A stretch of 64,000 nucleotides of DNA from JAZDLX01 sp964538455 (lineage in GTDB: Bacteria > Electryoneota > Electryoneia > Electryoneales > Electryoneaceae). The DNA is taken from contig CAZIDZ010000010.1 of NCBI GenBank assembly GCA_964538455.1, positions 12,793 to 76,792 on the forward strand, written 5' to 3'. A model generated the notes under the pieces. That model searched no databases. It was not told where the DNA came from and saw only the letters and a list, made by a program, of their open reading frames with translations. Each line of letters begins with the position of its first letter. Position 1 is the stretch's first letter. This document shows, in pieces, positions 1-7,191 of this stretch. The position numbers and the translations under genes are program-made.

Positions 1-2
1 CG

Positions 3-503
3 AGCCTGCGCGCGGGCAAAGAGGACCGCGCGGGAGTCACGCCCCGGGAAGGGCTCTGGGATGTGATCGAAGCGAAGGCAAAGCCTCCCGCACGGACCTT
101 CGCACTCGGCCATGTTCCGACCCGCGCCTGGGCGGCGGCCGCAACGATTCTGATCGCAATCAGCCTGGCGCTCTCCGGCTTTCTGAAGGTGGACATTCCG
201 GCTTTTCACAGTCCAGAGCGAACTGTCCAGCTGGCCGGCGATCCTGGTTCGATGACAGAAGACCGTTTTCTTGAACTGACGACGGAGTTGCTCAAGGCTG
301 ACCCACGTTACCAGCGGAAGATGCTGGAGGTGATGCAGGTCGTGAATCAGCAGGCCTACGGATTTCAGACGGGTGAGCGGCAGGGACGCGGCGAACCACT
401 GCGGGATCATGCCGCGGAACAGCCGCCCTCCAATACACAGACTGCGTCGACCCCGGCGCAGCCCACTGCCACTCGTGACAACGTTGAGCTAACGCTTTGG
501 TAG
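3..503 (+). CDS. Partial membrane protein, possibly anti-sigma factor
   Basis: The reading frame is open from the left edge, so only the C-terminal 166 residues are present and the start lies outside the window. A short cytoplasmic-looking stretch (TPREGLWDVIEAK) resembles the linker before the membrane helix in zinc-finger/RskA-type anti-sigma factors. One hydrophobic helix follows (around AAATILIAISLALSGF), then a polar, Pro/Thr/Gln-rich tail that would be periplasmic. No zinc-binding motif is visible because the N-terminus is missing. The anti-sigma role is inferred from layout and the LWD.IEA motif only. It is followed 40 bases later by a secreted protein, perhaps in the same operon. Confidence 0.55.
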   Translation, partial: SLRAGKEDRAGVTPREGLWDVIEAKAKPPARTFALGHVPTRAWAAAATILIAISLALSGFLKVDIPAFHSPERTVQLAGDPGSMTEDRFLELTTELLKADPRYQRKMLEVMQVVNQQAYGFQTGERQGRGEPLRDHAAEQPPSNTQTASTPAQPTATRDNVELTLW

Positions 504-542
504 TTGATAGCACGGGGAGCGATTCCCCGCGAAAGGAGCAGA

Positions 543-2018
543 ATGATGGTGCGCACACGCACGCTAACGGCGATCCTGGTTTCCACCGTGACTGCAGCCC
601 TACTGCTGAGCGCCGCCCCGGCACAGGCAAAACATGACAGGCAGGGGTATATCTACGGAAAAGTGACCACGCGTTCGGGTAACGTCTACACGGGCCTGCT
701 CCGTTGGGATACCGAGGAAGCGTTCTGGGATGATCTCTTCCACTCGTACAAGGAGACCCGCCCCTACACCGAGTCCATGGAGAAAATAGAGAGATCGGGA
801 AGCGGGAATCGGCGCGACATGGAACAGCAACTGCGGGCGCTGGTACGCGAGGAAGAGCGGCTTTCACGTGAAGAGGAAGCCCTCGCGGAGAAGGAAGAAA
901 AAGCCAAGGACGAAGACACCCGTGCGACGTACTCAGATCGCCGATCGGAGAAGGCATCGGAGCGTTACAGCGTGAGTGAGGAACGTTCCGAACTGGAACG
1001 TCAACTCGCTCGCGCAAAAGTCGCAGAAATGGGGCGTAAGATTTCGGTCCTCGGCGGCGCGATCAAGATCAACGTTGGCGACTGGACCAGTTCGCGGATT
1101 TTAATCGCCCGTTTCGGCGACATCAAGAAGATTACGGTGATCGGCAGCGAGGACGCCGAACTGCTGATGAAGAGCGGGACGACGTACACGGTTTCCGGCT
1201 ATTCAAACGACGTCGGCGGAACGATACGCATCCGTGACAACAGCATTGGGGACATCGCCCTCGAATGGCGGAAAATCGACACGATCGAGTTCATGGACAC
1301 GCCGAAAACGGTCAAGCCCGAGGGGTATCGTCTTTCGGGGACTGTGACCGCGGACGGCGTCGACTACAGGGGGTACATCCAGTGGGACAGCGAGGAGTGC
1401 CTCTCCTCGGACAAACTTGACGGAGATTCGGACGATGGCAGACTCGCCATCGATTTCGGCAACATCCGCAGCATCGAGCGCAGGAGCCGCAGCAGTTCCT
1501 GGGTGACGCTGAAGGACGGCCGCAAGCTTTCACTCGAGGGCACGAACGATGTAGACGGCTCGATCCGCGGAATCATGGTCGAGGACGAACGGTACGGCCG
1601 TCTCAAGGTGCCGTGGGAAGCGTTCGAGAAAGCTGTGTTCAACGACCAGGGCGAGAGCGGCCGGGCCTACAGCGACTATGCGGGACAGCGCAGGCTGGAG
1701 GGCACGGTCAAGAACATGGACGGGCAAACGTACACCGGCAAACTCGTTTTCGACCTTGATGAAGGCGAGACCTGGGAAATCCTGAACGGTGACGTGTTCG
1801 ACATCGAGTTCAACATCCCCTTCGATCTGGTCAAGGAGATTCAGCCGCGCAGCCGCAACAGCTCCACCGTCACGCTGACAACGGGCGAATCCCTTCGTCT
1901 CGAAGGCGGGCAGGATGTTTCCCAGGCGAACGATGGCATGCTGATCTTCGACAAAGGCGAGAAAGAAGATCCAACCTACGTCCCATGGGGTGAAGTGGAA
2001 ACGATCACCTTCAAGTAG
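543..2018 (+). CDS. Secreted repeat protein with coiled-coil insert
   Basis: A 491-residue protein of unknown function. I chose the ATG at 543 because AAAGGAG lies just upstream and a clean signal peptide follows (basic start, hydrophobic core, cleavage near AQA-KH). The mature part holds three related units, each beginning G.V...G..Y.G...WD or similar and ending in a W-E...I.F strand: about residues 36-252, 262-367 and 385-491. In the first unit a Glu/Arg-rich, probably coiled-coil segment (about 90-165) is inserted between the opening strands and the rest. There are no catalytic motifs or membrane helices. It probably acts outside the cytoplasm as a binding or structural protein. A hairpin terminator follows the stop. 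Confidence 0.8.
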   Translation: MMVRTRTLTAILVSTVTAALLLSAAPAQAKHDRQGYIYGKVTTRSGNVYTGLLRWDTEEAFWDDLFHSYKETRPYTESMEKIERSGSGNRRDMEQQLRALVREEERLSREEEALAEKEEKAKDEDTRATYSDRRSEKASERYSVSEERSELERQLARAKVAEMGRKISVLGGAIKINVGDWTSSRILIARFGDIKKITVIGSEDAELLMKSGTTYTVSGYSNDVGGTIRIRDNSIGDIALEWRKIDTIEFMDTPKTVKPEGYRLSGTVTADGVDYRGYIQWDSEECLSSDKLDGDSDDGRLAIDFGNIRSIERRSRSSSWVTLKDGRKLSLEGTNDVDGSIRGIMVEDERYGRLKVPWEAFEKAVFNDQGESGRAYSDYAGQRRLEGTVKNMDGQTYTGKLVFDLDEGETWEILNGDVFDIEFNIPFDLVKEIQPRSRNSSTVTLTTGESLRLEGGQDVSQANDGMLIFDKGEKEDPTYVPWGEVETITFK

Positions 2019-2050
2019 CCGGAGCACCCTGGAGCCGGGGTGTGATGGGG

Positions 2051-2084
2051 AAAGCCGGATATCCCGCAGGGGATATCCGGCTTT
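2051..2084 (+). terminator. Hairpin terminator after the repeat protein
   Basis: A perfect 15-bp stem (AAAGCCGGATATCCC at 2051-2065 and its complement at 2070-2084) with a 4-base loop lies 32 bases behind the stop of the secreted repeat protein. The T tract is weak, so termination may be partial. Confidence 0.6.
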
Positions 2085-2176
2085 GGTTGTCGGGCCCATC
2101 TCTGTCGCAGTTGATGCGGGCTCACGGAAAGGGTACCTTTGAACAGGAGACCATGGATGCCTGCCGGGAGGCTATC

Positions 2177-2839
2177 ATGGACACCATTCGCAGCGATCTC
2201 GTGCTGCTTGGCATCGACCCCCGCCGTCCACGTCTGCGCGGAAGTTACCTCTCCTTTGCGCTTGCGGGCAGCTTGCTCATCGATTTGAATTCGAGCGAAA
2301 AGGTGCGGATCGGCGAAAAGGACATCGTCGAAAGGACCGATTCCTCGCCACCCGAAAACGAACTCGCCGCGGAAGCCCTGGCGCTCATCTACACAGCGAA
2401 GAAACCCAAGCCCGCCTCTCACTGGATCAGTGTGTTCGCGAGCCGCATTCCGCACCTCGTGGAGCGGTCCGCCGATCCGCTCGTTTCAACAGGCATCCTC
2501 CGTATCAAACGGCGCCGCTGGCTGGGAGTGATTCCCTATCGAGTCTTCGAACTGATGGACAGGAGCCGCTGCGAGCGGCGCGTTGCCGACCTGCTCGACG
2601 TGCTTCGAGGGCGGCGCGACCCCGACCCCGAAACGATCCACCTGATCCAGTTGGCCCACGCCGCCGGTTTGCTGATTTCCTGGCTGCCGAAGGACGAAAA
2701 GAAACAGCTGCTCAACCGACTAAAGCAATTCGGCCGCGACGAAACAGTGGGGAAGGCGGTTGATGCGGCGACAGCCGCGATCGCGGCTTCCGTAGCAACC
2801 ACCGTTGCGATTACCGCTGTAACCGCCGGCACGGACTGA
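2177..2839 (+). CDS. GPP34 (GOLPH3-like) domain protein
   Basis: A 220-residue protein resembling bacterial members of the Golgi phosphoprotein 3 (GPP34) family: an early L.G.YLSFALAGSLLIDL segment, a central PASHW helix, the VSTGIL strand, a basic RIKRRRW patch and the helical IHLIQLAHAAGLLISWL end. Eukaryotic GOLPH3 binds phosphatidylinositol 4-phosphate; bacterial members are poorly understood. I favour the ATG at 2177, which has CGGGAGG five bases upstream. The ATG at 2153 also has AGGAG but with a tight 3-base spacer, and earlier starts fall near or inside the upstream terminator. The C-terminus is an Ala/Val-rich hydrophobic helix that could touch a membrane. Family assignment is by motif resemblance only. 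Confidence 0.7.
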   Translation: MDTIRSDLVLLGIDPRRPRLRGSYLSFALAGSLLIDLNSSEKVRIGEKDIVERTDSSPPENELAAEALALIYTAKKPKPASHWISVFASRIPHLVERSADPLVSTGILRIKRRRWLGVIPYRVFELMDRSRCERRVADLLDVLRGRRDPDPETIHLIQLAHAAGLLISWLPKDEKKQLLNRLKQFGRDETVGKAVDAATAAIAASVATTVAITAVTAGTD

Positions 2840-2859
2840 CGCCCATTCCAGGCAGCAAA

Positions 2860-2892
2860 ATGCACCAAGCGTCTAAACTGCGCCTGGTGCAT
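2860..2892. terminator. Bidirectional terminator between convergent genes
   Basis: ATGCACCAAGCG (2860-2871) pairs with CGCCTGGTGCAT (2881-2892) with one mismatch around a 9-base loop. CTTTCT follows on the plus strand and TTTTGC on the minus strand. It sits between the convergent GPP34 gene and the small minus-strand gene ending at 2937, and can serve both. Confidence 0.65.
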
Positions 2893-2936
2893 CTTTCTAC
2901 GGTCGAGCGACTCACGGGTGAAATAAAGACCGACTT

Positions 2937-3290
2937 TTACCCTTCTTCATCCTGAGTTTCCTCGTCGGGAGGAAGTGAAGGCAAGAGCAGGGTTCCACGC
3001 CTGTCTCCCCCCCGCCGCGGGACACGGTAACCCGGAGAGGATTCCGCGAGCTGGGATGCCTCTTTCTCTTCCCCCGGGAGAAAGGTGACAGCAACCGACT
3101 GACCCTCAGAAATCAACGCCTGCTCGAGTTGCCGTACTACATTCGACACGAGATCCCAGATTCGCCAATACAACTCGAGAAGAGCGGCCGACTCCTTTTC
3201 CTTAAGAGCTAACTCATTGATACTATTTTCCATAACATGGAGAAGTCGCCGTGCCTCAATCGCTTCGTCCACAGCGCGTAGGAAACCCAT
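2937..3290 (-). CDS. Hypothetical 117-residue protein
   Basis: No family recognised. The ATG at 3290 is well supported: CAGGAG lies five bases upstream and a TTGGAT-N17-TATCTT promoter sits at 3356-3384. Residues 1-75 look helical and amphipathic (VDEAIEARRLLHVMENSINELALKEKES and on through ELYWRIWDLVSNVVRQLEQAL), with possible dimeric coiled-coil character. The rest is polar, rich in Glu, Pro and Arg, and ends in acidic DEETQDEEG. There is no signal peptide or membrane helix, so it is probably cytoplasmic. It stands alone, divergent from the selD operon. Confidence 0.65.
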   Translation of the reverse strand: MGFLRAVDEAIEARRLLHVMENSINELALKEKESAALLELYWRIWDLVSNVVRQLEQALISEGQSVAVTFLPGEEKEASQLAESSPGYRVPRRGGDRRGTLLLPSLPPDEETQDEEG

Positions 3291-3355
3291 GCGTACTCCT
3301 GTATCGAAAAATGGCTCACGTTTTTGTTCAGCGAATGCACTCTTGGGGCATGAAT

Positions 3356-3384
3356 AAGATACGCGCTGAATCCCAAAAATCCAA
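3356..3384 (-). promoter_or_regulatory. Sigma-70-like promoter of the 117-residue gene
   Basis: Read on the minus strand: -35 TTGGAT (3379-3384), 17-base spacer, -10 TATCTT (3356-3361). It lies 66 bases before the ATG at 3290. Confidence 0.5.
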
Positions 3385-3428
3385 AACGGAACGTGATTGT
3401 GCTCCGCTCGCACTTTCCTCCCGATCCC

Positions 3429-3455
3429 TTGCCGACAACAACCATTTTGTATATT
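3429..3455 (+). promoter_or_regulatory. Possible selD operon promoter
   Basis: TTGCCG (3429-3434) and TATATT (3450-3455) are separated by 15 bases, slightly short for sigma-70, and lie 70 bases before the selD start. The same TATATT hexamer precedes several other genes in the window. The rest of the 3291-3524 gap shows no gene. Confidence 0.4.
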
Positions 3456-3524
3456 CGAATTCCGCCAGGGAACCCTTCCTGTGGGAGACGAGCAACGAGA
3501 CAGCAGGCGAATAATGAGGGTGCG

Positions 3525-4655
3525 ATGACGGCCAAAAACGCCAAATCCCACTACAAACTCACCCAGTTTACACGGTGCGCCGGTTGAGCCAGCAAGCTTG
3601 ATCCGGCGGTGCTGGATCGCCTGTTGACAAAACTGCCCCGGAACGAACGGGTGGAAGTGATGGTGGATGCCTCGACACTGGACGATGCGGGAGTGTACCG
3701 TCTATCGGACGATCTCGCCCTCGTACAGACAGTGGATTTCTTTACCCCGATCGTGGATAACCCCTTCGACTACGGGAGGATCGCGGCGGCCAACAGTCTT
3801 TCGGACATCTACGCGATGGGAGCCGTTCCCCTGACCGCGCTGAACATTCTCGCTTTTCCAGCAGACAAGCTCGACGAAGAGGCGCTTGCGGAAATATTTC
3901 TCGGCAGCCAGCAGATTTGTGAAGAGGCCGGGGTAGCCGTACTCGGCGGGCACTCGGTGACAGACAACGAATTGAAATTCGGGCTTGCGGTAACCGGTAC
4001 AGTTCATCCGGATCGAATCCTTCGCAACGACGGCGCAAAACCGGGAGACGTCCTTATCCTGACGAAACCCCTTGGCACCGGCCTGATCGCCAACGCGCTG
4101 ATGAACGGAGCTGCGGCAGAAGAATACATTGACGCCATGGTGCAGAGCATGACGCGGCTCAACCGTTTCGCTTCGGAACAGGCGCTGAAGGCAGCCGCCG
4201 ACGCCGCCACCGACGTTACAGGTTTCGGGCTGTTCGGCCACGCGGGTGAAATGGCCAAGGCCTCGAACGTGAGCATCCTGTTCTGCGCAGAAACGTTGCC
4301 GCTGCTTCCCGGCGCGTTCGACATCGCGTCGAGCAAATCGTATTACAGCGCGGGAGAAAGAAGAAACCAGGAGTTTTTGAAGGCGAACACGCTGGTCGAG
4401 GAGGATGTGGCGGAGCCTTTCCAGCGCATCGTGTCGGATCCCCAGACATCCGGAGGCCTGCTGATCTCGCTGACGGCCGCCAGGGCGGATGCCCTGATTC
4501 GAGAGCTGGAAGCTCACGGTGAACCCGCCTGGCGCATCGGAATGGTAATCCCGGAGCAGAGCGATTACCGACTGCGGTTGATCGCCGGAGCTGAACGTGA
4601 AAGCTGGGAGAGACTGACCGAACTGGCCGCGAACGCGATGAAGGAGGATGCATGA
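3525..4655 (+). CDS. selD: Selenide, water dikinase containing selenocysteine (in-frame TGA)
   Basis: Makes selenophosphate from selenide and ATP, the selenium donor for selenocysteine tRNA and selenouridine. The gene starts at ATG 3525 (GAGGG four bases upstream) and reads KLTQFTRCAG, then TGA at 3585-3587, then ASKLDPAV in the same frame. This matches the SelD N-terminal motif TQ(Y/F)...G(C/U)..K, with the TGA exactly at the catalytic cysteine position (Cys17 in E. coli; residue 21 here), followed three residues on by the essential Lys24. Downstream are DFFTPIVDNPFDYGRIAA, LGGHS, LTKPLGTG, DVTGFGLFGH and DPQTSGGLL, all typical. The full length of 376 residues is normal. A SECIS-like hairpin follows the TGA. 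It overlaps the next gene by four bases (ATGA). A conventional gene call would wrongly start at GTG 3609. Confidence 0.95.
3600..3618 (+). promoter_or_regulatory. Bacterial SECIS-like hairpin
   Basis: GATCCGG (3600-3606) pairs with GCTGGATC-type sequence (3612-3618) in 7 bp including one G-U, leaving a 5-base apical loop CGGTG. The loop begins about 20 nt after the TGA and contains the GGU expected of bacterial SECIS loops that bind SelB. It lies wholly within the selD coding region. Confidence 0.7.
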
Positions 4656-5659
4656 ATCACACTCCCGCCCGCATCCTGATCGCTGACGACGACCCGGCGA
4701 CCCTGGACCTGCTCAACGAGATGATCAAGAATCTGGGGTACCAGCCGCAACTCGCCTCCAACGGTGAAGAGGCGCTGGAACTGCTGCGCGAGAGCCCTCC
4801 GGACCTGGTGCTCTCCGACGTAATGATGCCCCGGATGGACGGATTCGACCTCTGCAAGAAGATCAAGTCGGAACGTAACACACGGCTGATTCCGGTTGTA
4901 CTGCTCACCGGGCTGGGCAGCACTGAAGACCGCGTGATGGGCATCGAAGCGGGCGCAGACGATTTTATCAGCAAGCCCTTTCATCTATCCGAACTTTCCG
5001 CCCGTGTCCATTCGCTGCTGAAACTGAAACAGTTCACCGACGACCTCGAACACGCCGAAGAGGTGATTTTCTCGCTCGCACTCGCGGTGGAGGCCAAAGA
5101 CCCCTATACGCAGGGTCACTGCGCGCGCCTCTCTCATTACTCGGTCGTTCTCGGGCGGCGACTCGGATACGGGGAGGACGAGCTGCAATCGTTTCGCAGA
5201 GGCGGCATCCTTCACGACATCGGAAAAATCGGCATCCCGGAGACGATCCTGCTGAAGCCGGGGCCTCTGTCCACCGAAGAGACGACCGTGATGCGCGCCC
5301 ATCCGCTAAAGGGCGAAGAAATCTGCAAGCCGCTGCGGAGCCTGCACAAAGCCCTCCCGATCATTCGCAATCACCATGAGCACTGTGATGGAAACGGATA
5401 TCCGGACGGCCTCACGGGAGAACAAATCCCGATCGGAGCAAGAATCATTGCGGCGGTCGATTACTTCGACGCGCTGGTCACCGATCGGCCGTATCGGCAG
5501 GCATTGTCCATCGACGAAGCCTTGAAGATGCTGCACGAGGCCGTAAACTCCGGACACCTCGATCCACAGGTCGTACGGGAACTCGTCGTGATGATCAGCA
5601 CGATCGGCGACTCCTGGGTGTCCCGCGTTAAAAACTCGATCCACTCGTTCCATGCCTGA
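4652..5659 (+). CDS. Response regulator with HD-GYP output domain
   Basis: 335 residues. The receiver domain (about 5-122) has the acidic pocket ADDD, phospho-acceptor Asp56 in LVLSDVMMPRMDG and Lys108 in DDFISKPF. A short helix leads to an HD-GYP domain (about 135-325) with HDIGKIGIP (His188-Asp189), HHEHCDGNGYPDG (GYP at 249-251) and VDYFDALVTDRPYR. HD-GYP proteins typically hydrolyse cyclic di-GMP, and all metal-binding motifs look intact. It is cytoplasmic, activated by an unknown histidine kinase not encoded nearby. The start overlaps the selD stop (ATGA), implying translational coupling; the next gene overlaps its 3' end by eight bases. Confidence 0.92.
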   Translation: MNHTPARILIADDDPATLDLLNEMIKNLGYQPQLASNGEEALELLRESPPDLVLSDVMMPRMDGFDLCKKIKSERNTRLIPVVLLTGLGSTEDRVMGIEAGADDFISKPFHLSELSARVHSLLKLKQFTDDLEHAEEVIFSLALAVEAKDPYTQGHCARLSHYSVVLGRRLGYGEDELQSFRRGGILHDIGKIGIPETILLKPGPLSTEETTVMRAHPLKGEEICKPLRSLHKALPIIRNHHEHCDGNGYPDGLTGEQIPIGARIIAAVDYFDALVTDRPYRQALSIDEALKMLHEAVNSGHLDPQVVRELVVMISTIGDSWVSRVKNSIHSFHA

Positions 5660-7103
5660 ACCGAATTCCGCAAGTAGCCGTTCCGTCCGTGCCATTTTCG
5701 ACATCGGCTCGAATGCCGTCAAGTTCACCGCGCTGTCGTTTTCCGGAAAAGAAACTCGCGAACTCTTTGACCTCGAACGGATCACCCGCTTGGCGGCCGG
5801 ACTGCTCGAAGACGGGAATCTCGGTTCGGACTCGGTCGATCGAACCGTGGAAGCTGCAAACGAGCTCCTCGCGGAGACCGGATTTCACCCGCAGGACGCG
5901 GACGCTGTTGGCACCTGGATATTCAGGAACGCCGGCAACGCGAAGAATGTCGCGAAAAGGTTTCGCGAGGAGACTGGTCTTCGACTGCGCATCTTCTCTG
6001 AATCCGAGGAGGCGAGCGCTGGTTTCGTTGCAGCACGGGGCGAATTTGGAGACGGCGGCCCGATCGCCACTCTGGATCACGGCGGCGGATCGACCGACCT
6101 GGCGTGGGGTTCGGGTCCTGTTCCGGCGCACACCCTCTCGCTTCCAATCGGGGCACGCCGGCTTGCCCGCCGAATTCCCCTCAGCGATCCGCCCACTTTT
6201 GAAGAGATTAACCGTGTGCGCTACGAGGCGCGATCCGCGCTCGAGGAGATTGCTCCGTTGGAGGCGGAAACCCGCCTTGTTCTGATCGGTGGCGCGGCTG
6301 CCGCATTTTCCTTTCTCGCACGCCATTTCTGGCCCGGAAGCGGAGAACGGGCTCAAACGCTGACCCCGGAAGCGCTGGATGTTCTGCTGCAGAAGCTCGG
6401 AAGAATGACCCTGTCGGAACGCAAGGAGGCGATGGCTCCGTGGCACGAGGAGCGGGCAGATGTGATCGTTCATTCCGCCGCTGCGATGCGCGAGATCATC
6501 GGCGGCCTGGGGCAAGACACCGCTTATCTCTCACTACGCGGCGTCGGGCATGGCGTGCTGCTCAGCGACCGGCATGGAATCCCCCTCGACCTCGACGCGC
6601 CGAAGATCGTTCTGTCCCACACAGAGTTCCGCCCGTTGAATCGGTCCGGGCGCCGGGGCGAGGTCCTGTTCGCCCTCGTCCGTGACGACGGCTCAGTCTG
6701 GTTGCAGCGGAAGGTTTCCTACCCGGAGGGCGTTTTCCGGCTTCCCGGCGGGGGAATCGACAAAGGAGAGTCGCCAGCGGAAGCGGTGCTGCGTGAAATG
6801 GCCGAGGAGACAGGACTGGAGGACGCTCGGCCCCATATCATCGGCCGCATCACCTACCGGAAACCGGACAGCGCGGCGATCGATTTTCACAGCGACCTCT
6901 TCCTTGTGTTCAGTGGAGAATACGTTCCAACGACGAAGGATAAGCACGAGGATGTCGCGGCGTGGCTCGCGTGTCCGCACCGGGAGCTACTGCAACACGA
7001 GAACAACTTGTTGCACTTGGATGAGCCGCGCAGCGTATGGGGCACATTTCGCGCGGCGGCTCTTGCCTACCTGAGGACGGTCATGGCTCGCCACGTACTG
7101 TAG
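5652..7103 (+). CDS. Ppx/GppA phosphatase-Nudix hydrolase fusion
   Basis: 483 residues with two enzyme domains. Residues 12-310 are an actin-fold exopolyphosphatase/pppGpp phosphatase: IFDIGSNAVK, the SESEEA loop, LDHGGGSTDL and SLPIGARRL are recognisable. Residues 330-480 form a Nudix hydrolase with a perfect Nudix box: Gly367, Glu373, then REMAEETGL from 381. Such a protein could remove phosphates from polyphosphate or (p)ppGpp and hydrolyse a nucleoside-diphosphate-linked compound. The true substrates cannot be read from sequence. The first domain lacks the long C-terminal HD part of E. coli Ppx. It overlaps the response-regulator gene by eight bases, as third gene of the selD operon. One frame runs across both domains, so the fusion is not a sequencing artefact of a lost stop. 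Confidence 0.9.
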   Translation: MPEPNSASSRSVRAIFDIGSNAVKFTALSFSGKETRELFDLERITRLAAGLLEDGNLGSDSVDRTVEAANELLAETGFHPQDADAVGTWIFRNAGNAKNVAKRFREETGLRLRIFSESEEASAGFVAARGEFGDGGPIATLDHGGGSTDLAWGSGPVPAHTLSLPIGARRLARRIPLSDPPTFEEINRVRYEARSALEEIAPLEAETRLVLIGGAAAAFSFLARHFWPGSGERAQTLTPEALDVLLQKLGRMTLSERKEAMAPWHEERADVIVHSAAAMREIIGGLGQDTAYLSLRGVGHGVLLSDRHGIPLDLDAPKIVLSHTEFRPLNRSGRRGEVLFALVRDDGSVWLQRKVSYPEGVFRLPGGGIDKGESPAEAVLREMAEETGLEDARPHIIGRITYRKPDSAAIDFHSDLFLVFSGEYVPTTKDKHEDVAAWLACPHRELLQHENNLLHLDEPRSVWGTFRAAALAYLRTVMARHVL

Positions 7104-7191
7104 CGAGGGTACACGCCTCTCAGACCGGCGAGTGTGGATGAAGCCCACCCGCCAGCGAACGCTCCCATCTGGACTAGCCTGCCTTCACCAA

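Noticed and set aside
3585..3587. TGA in selD as a nonsense mutation making a pseudogene
   Set aside because: The position is the catalytic Cys/Sec site, both sides are conserved in frame and a SECIS-like hairpin follows, so Sec read-through is the better explanation.
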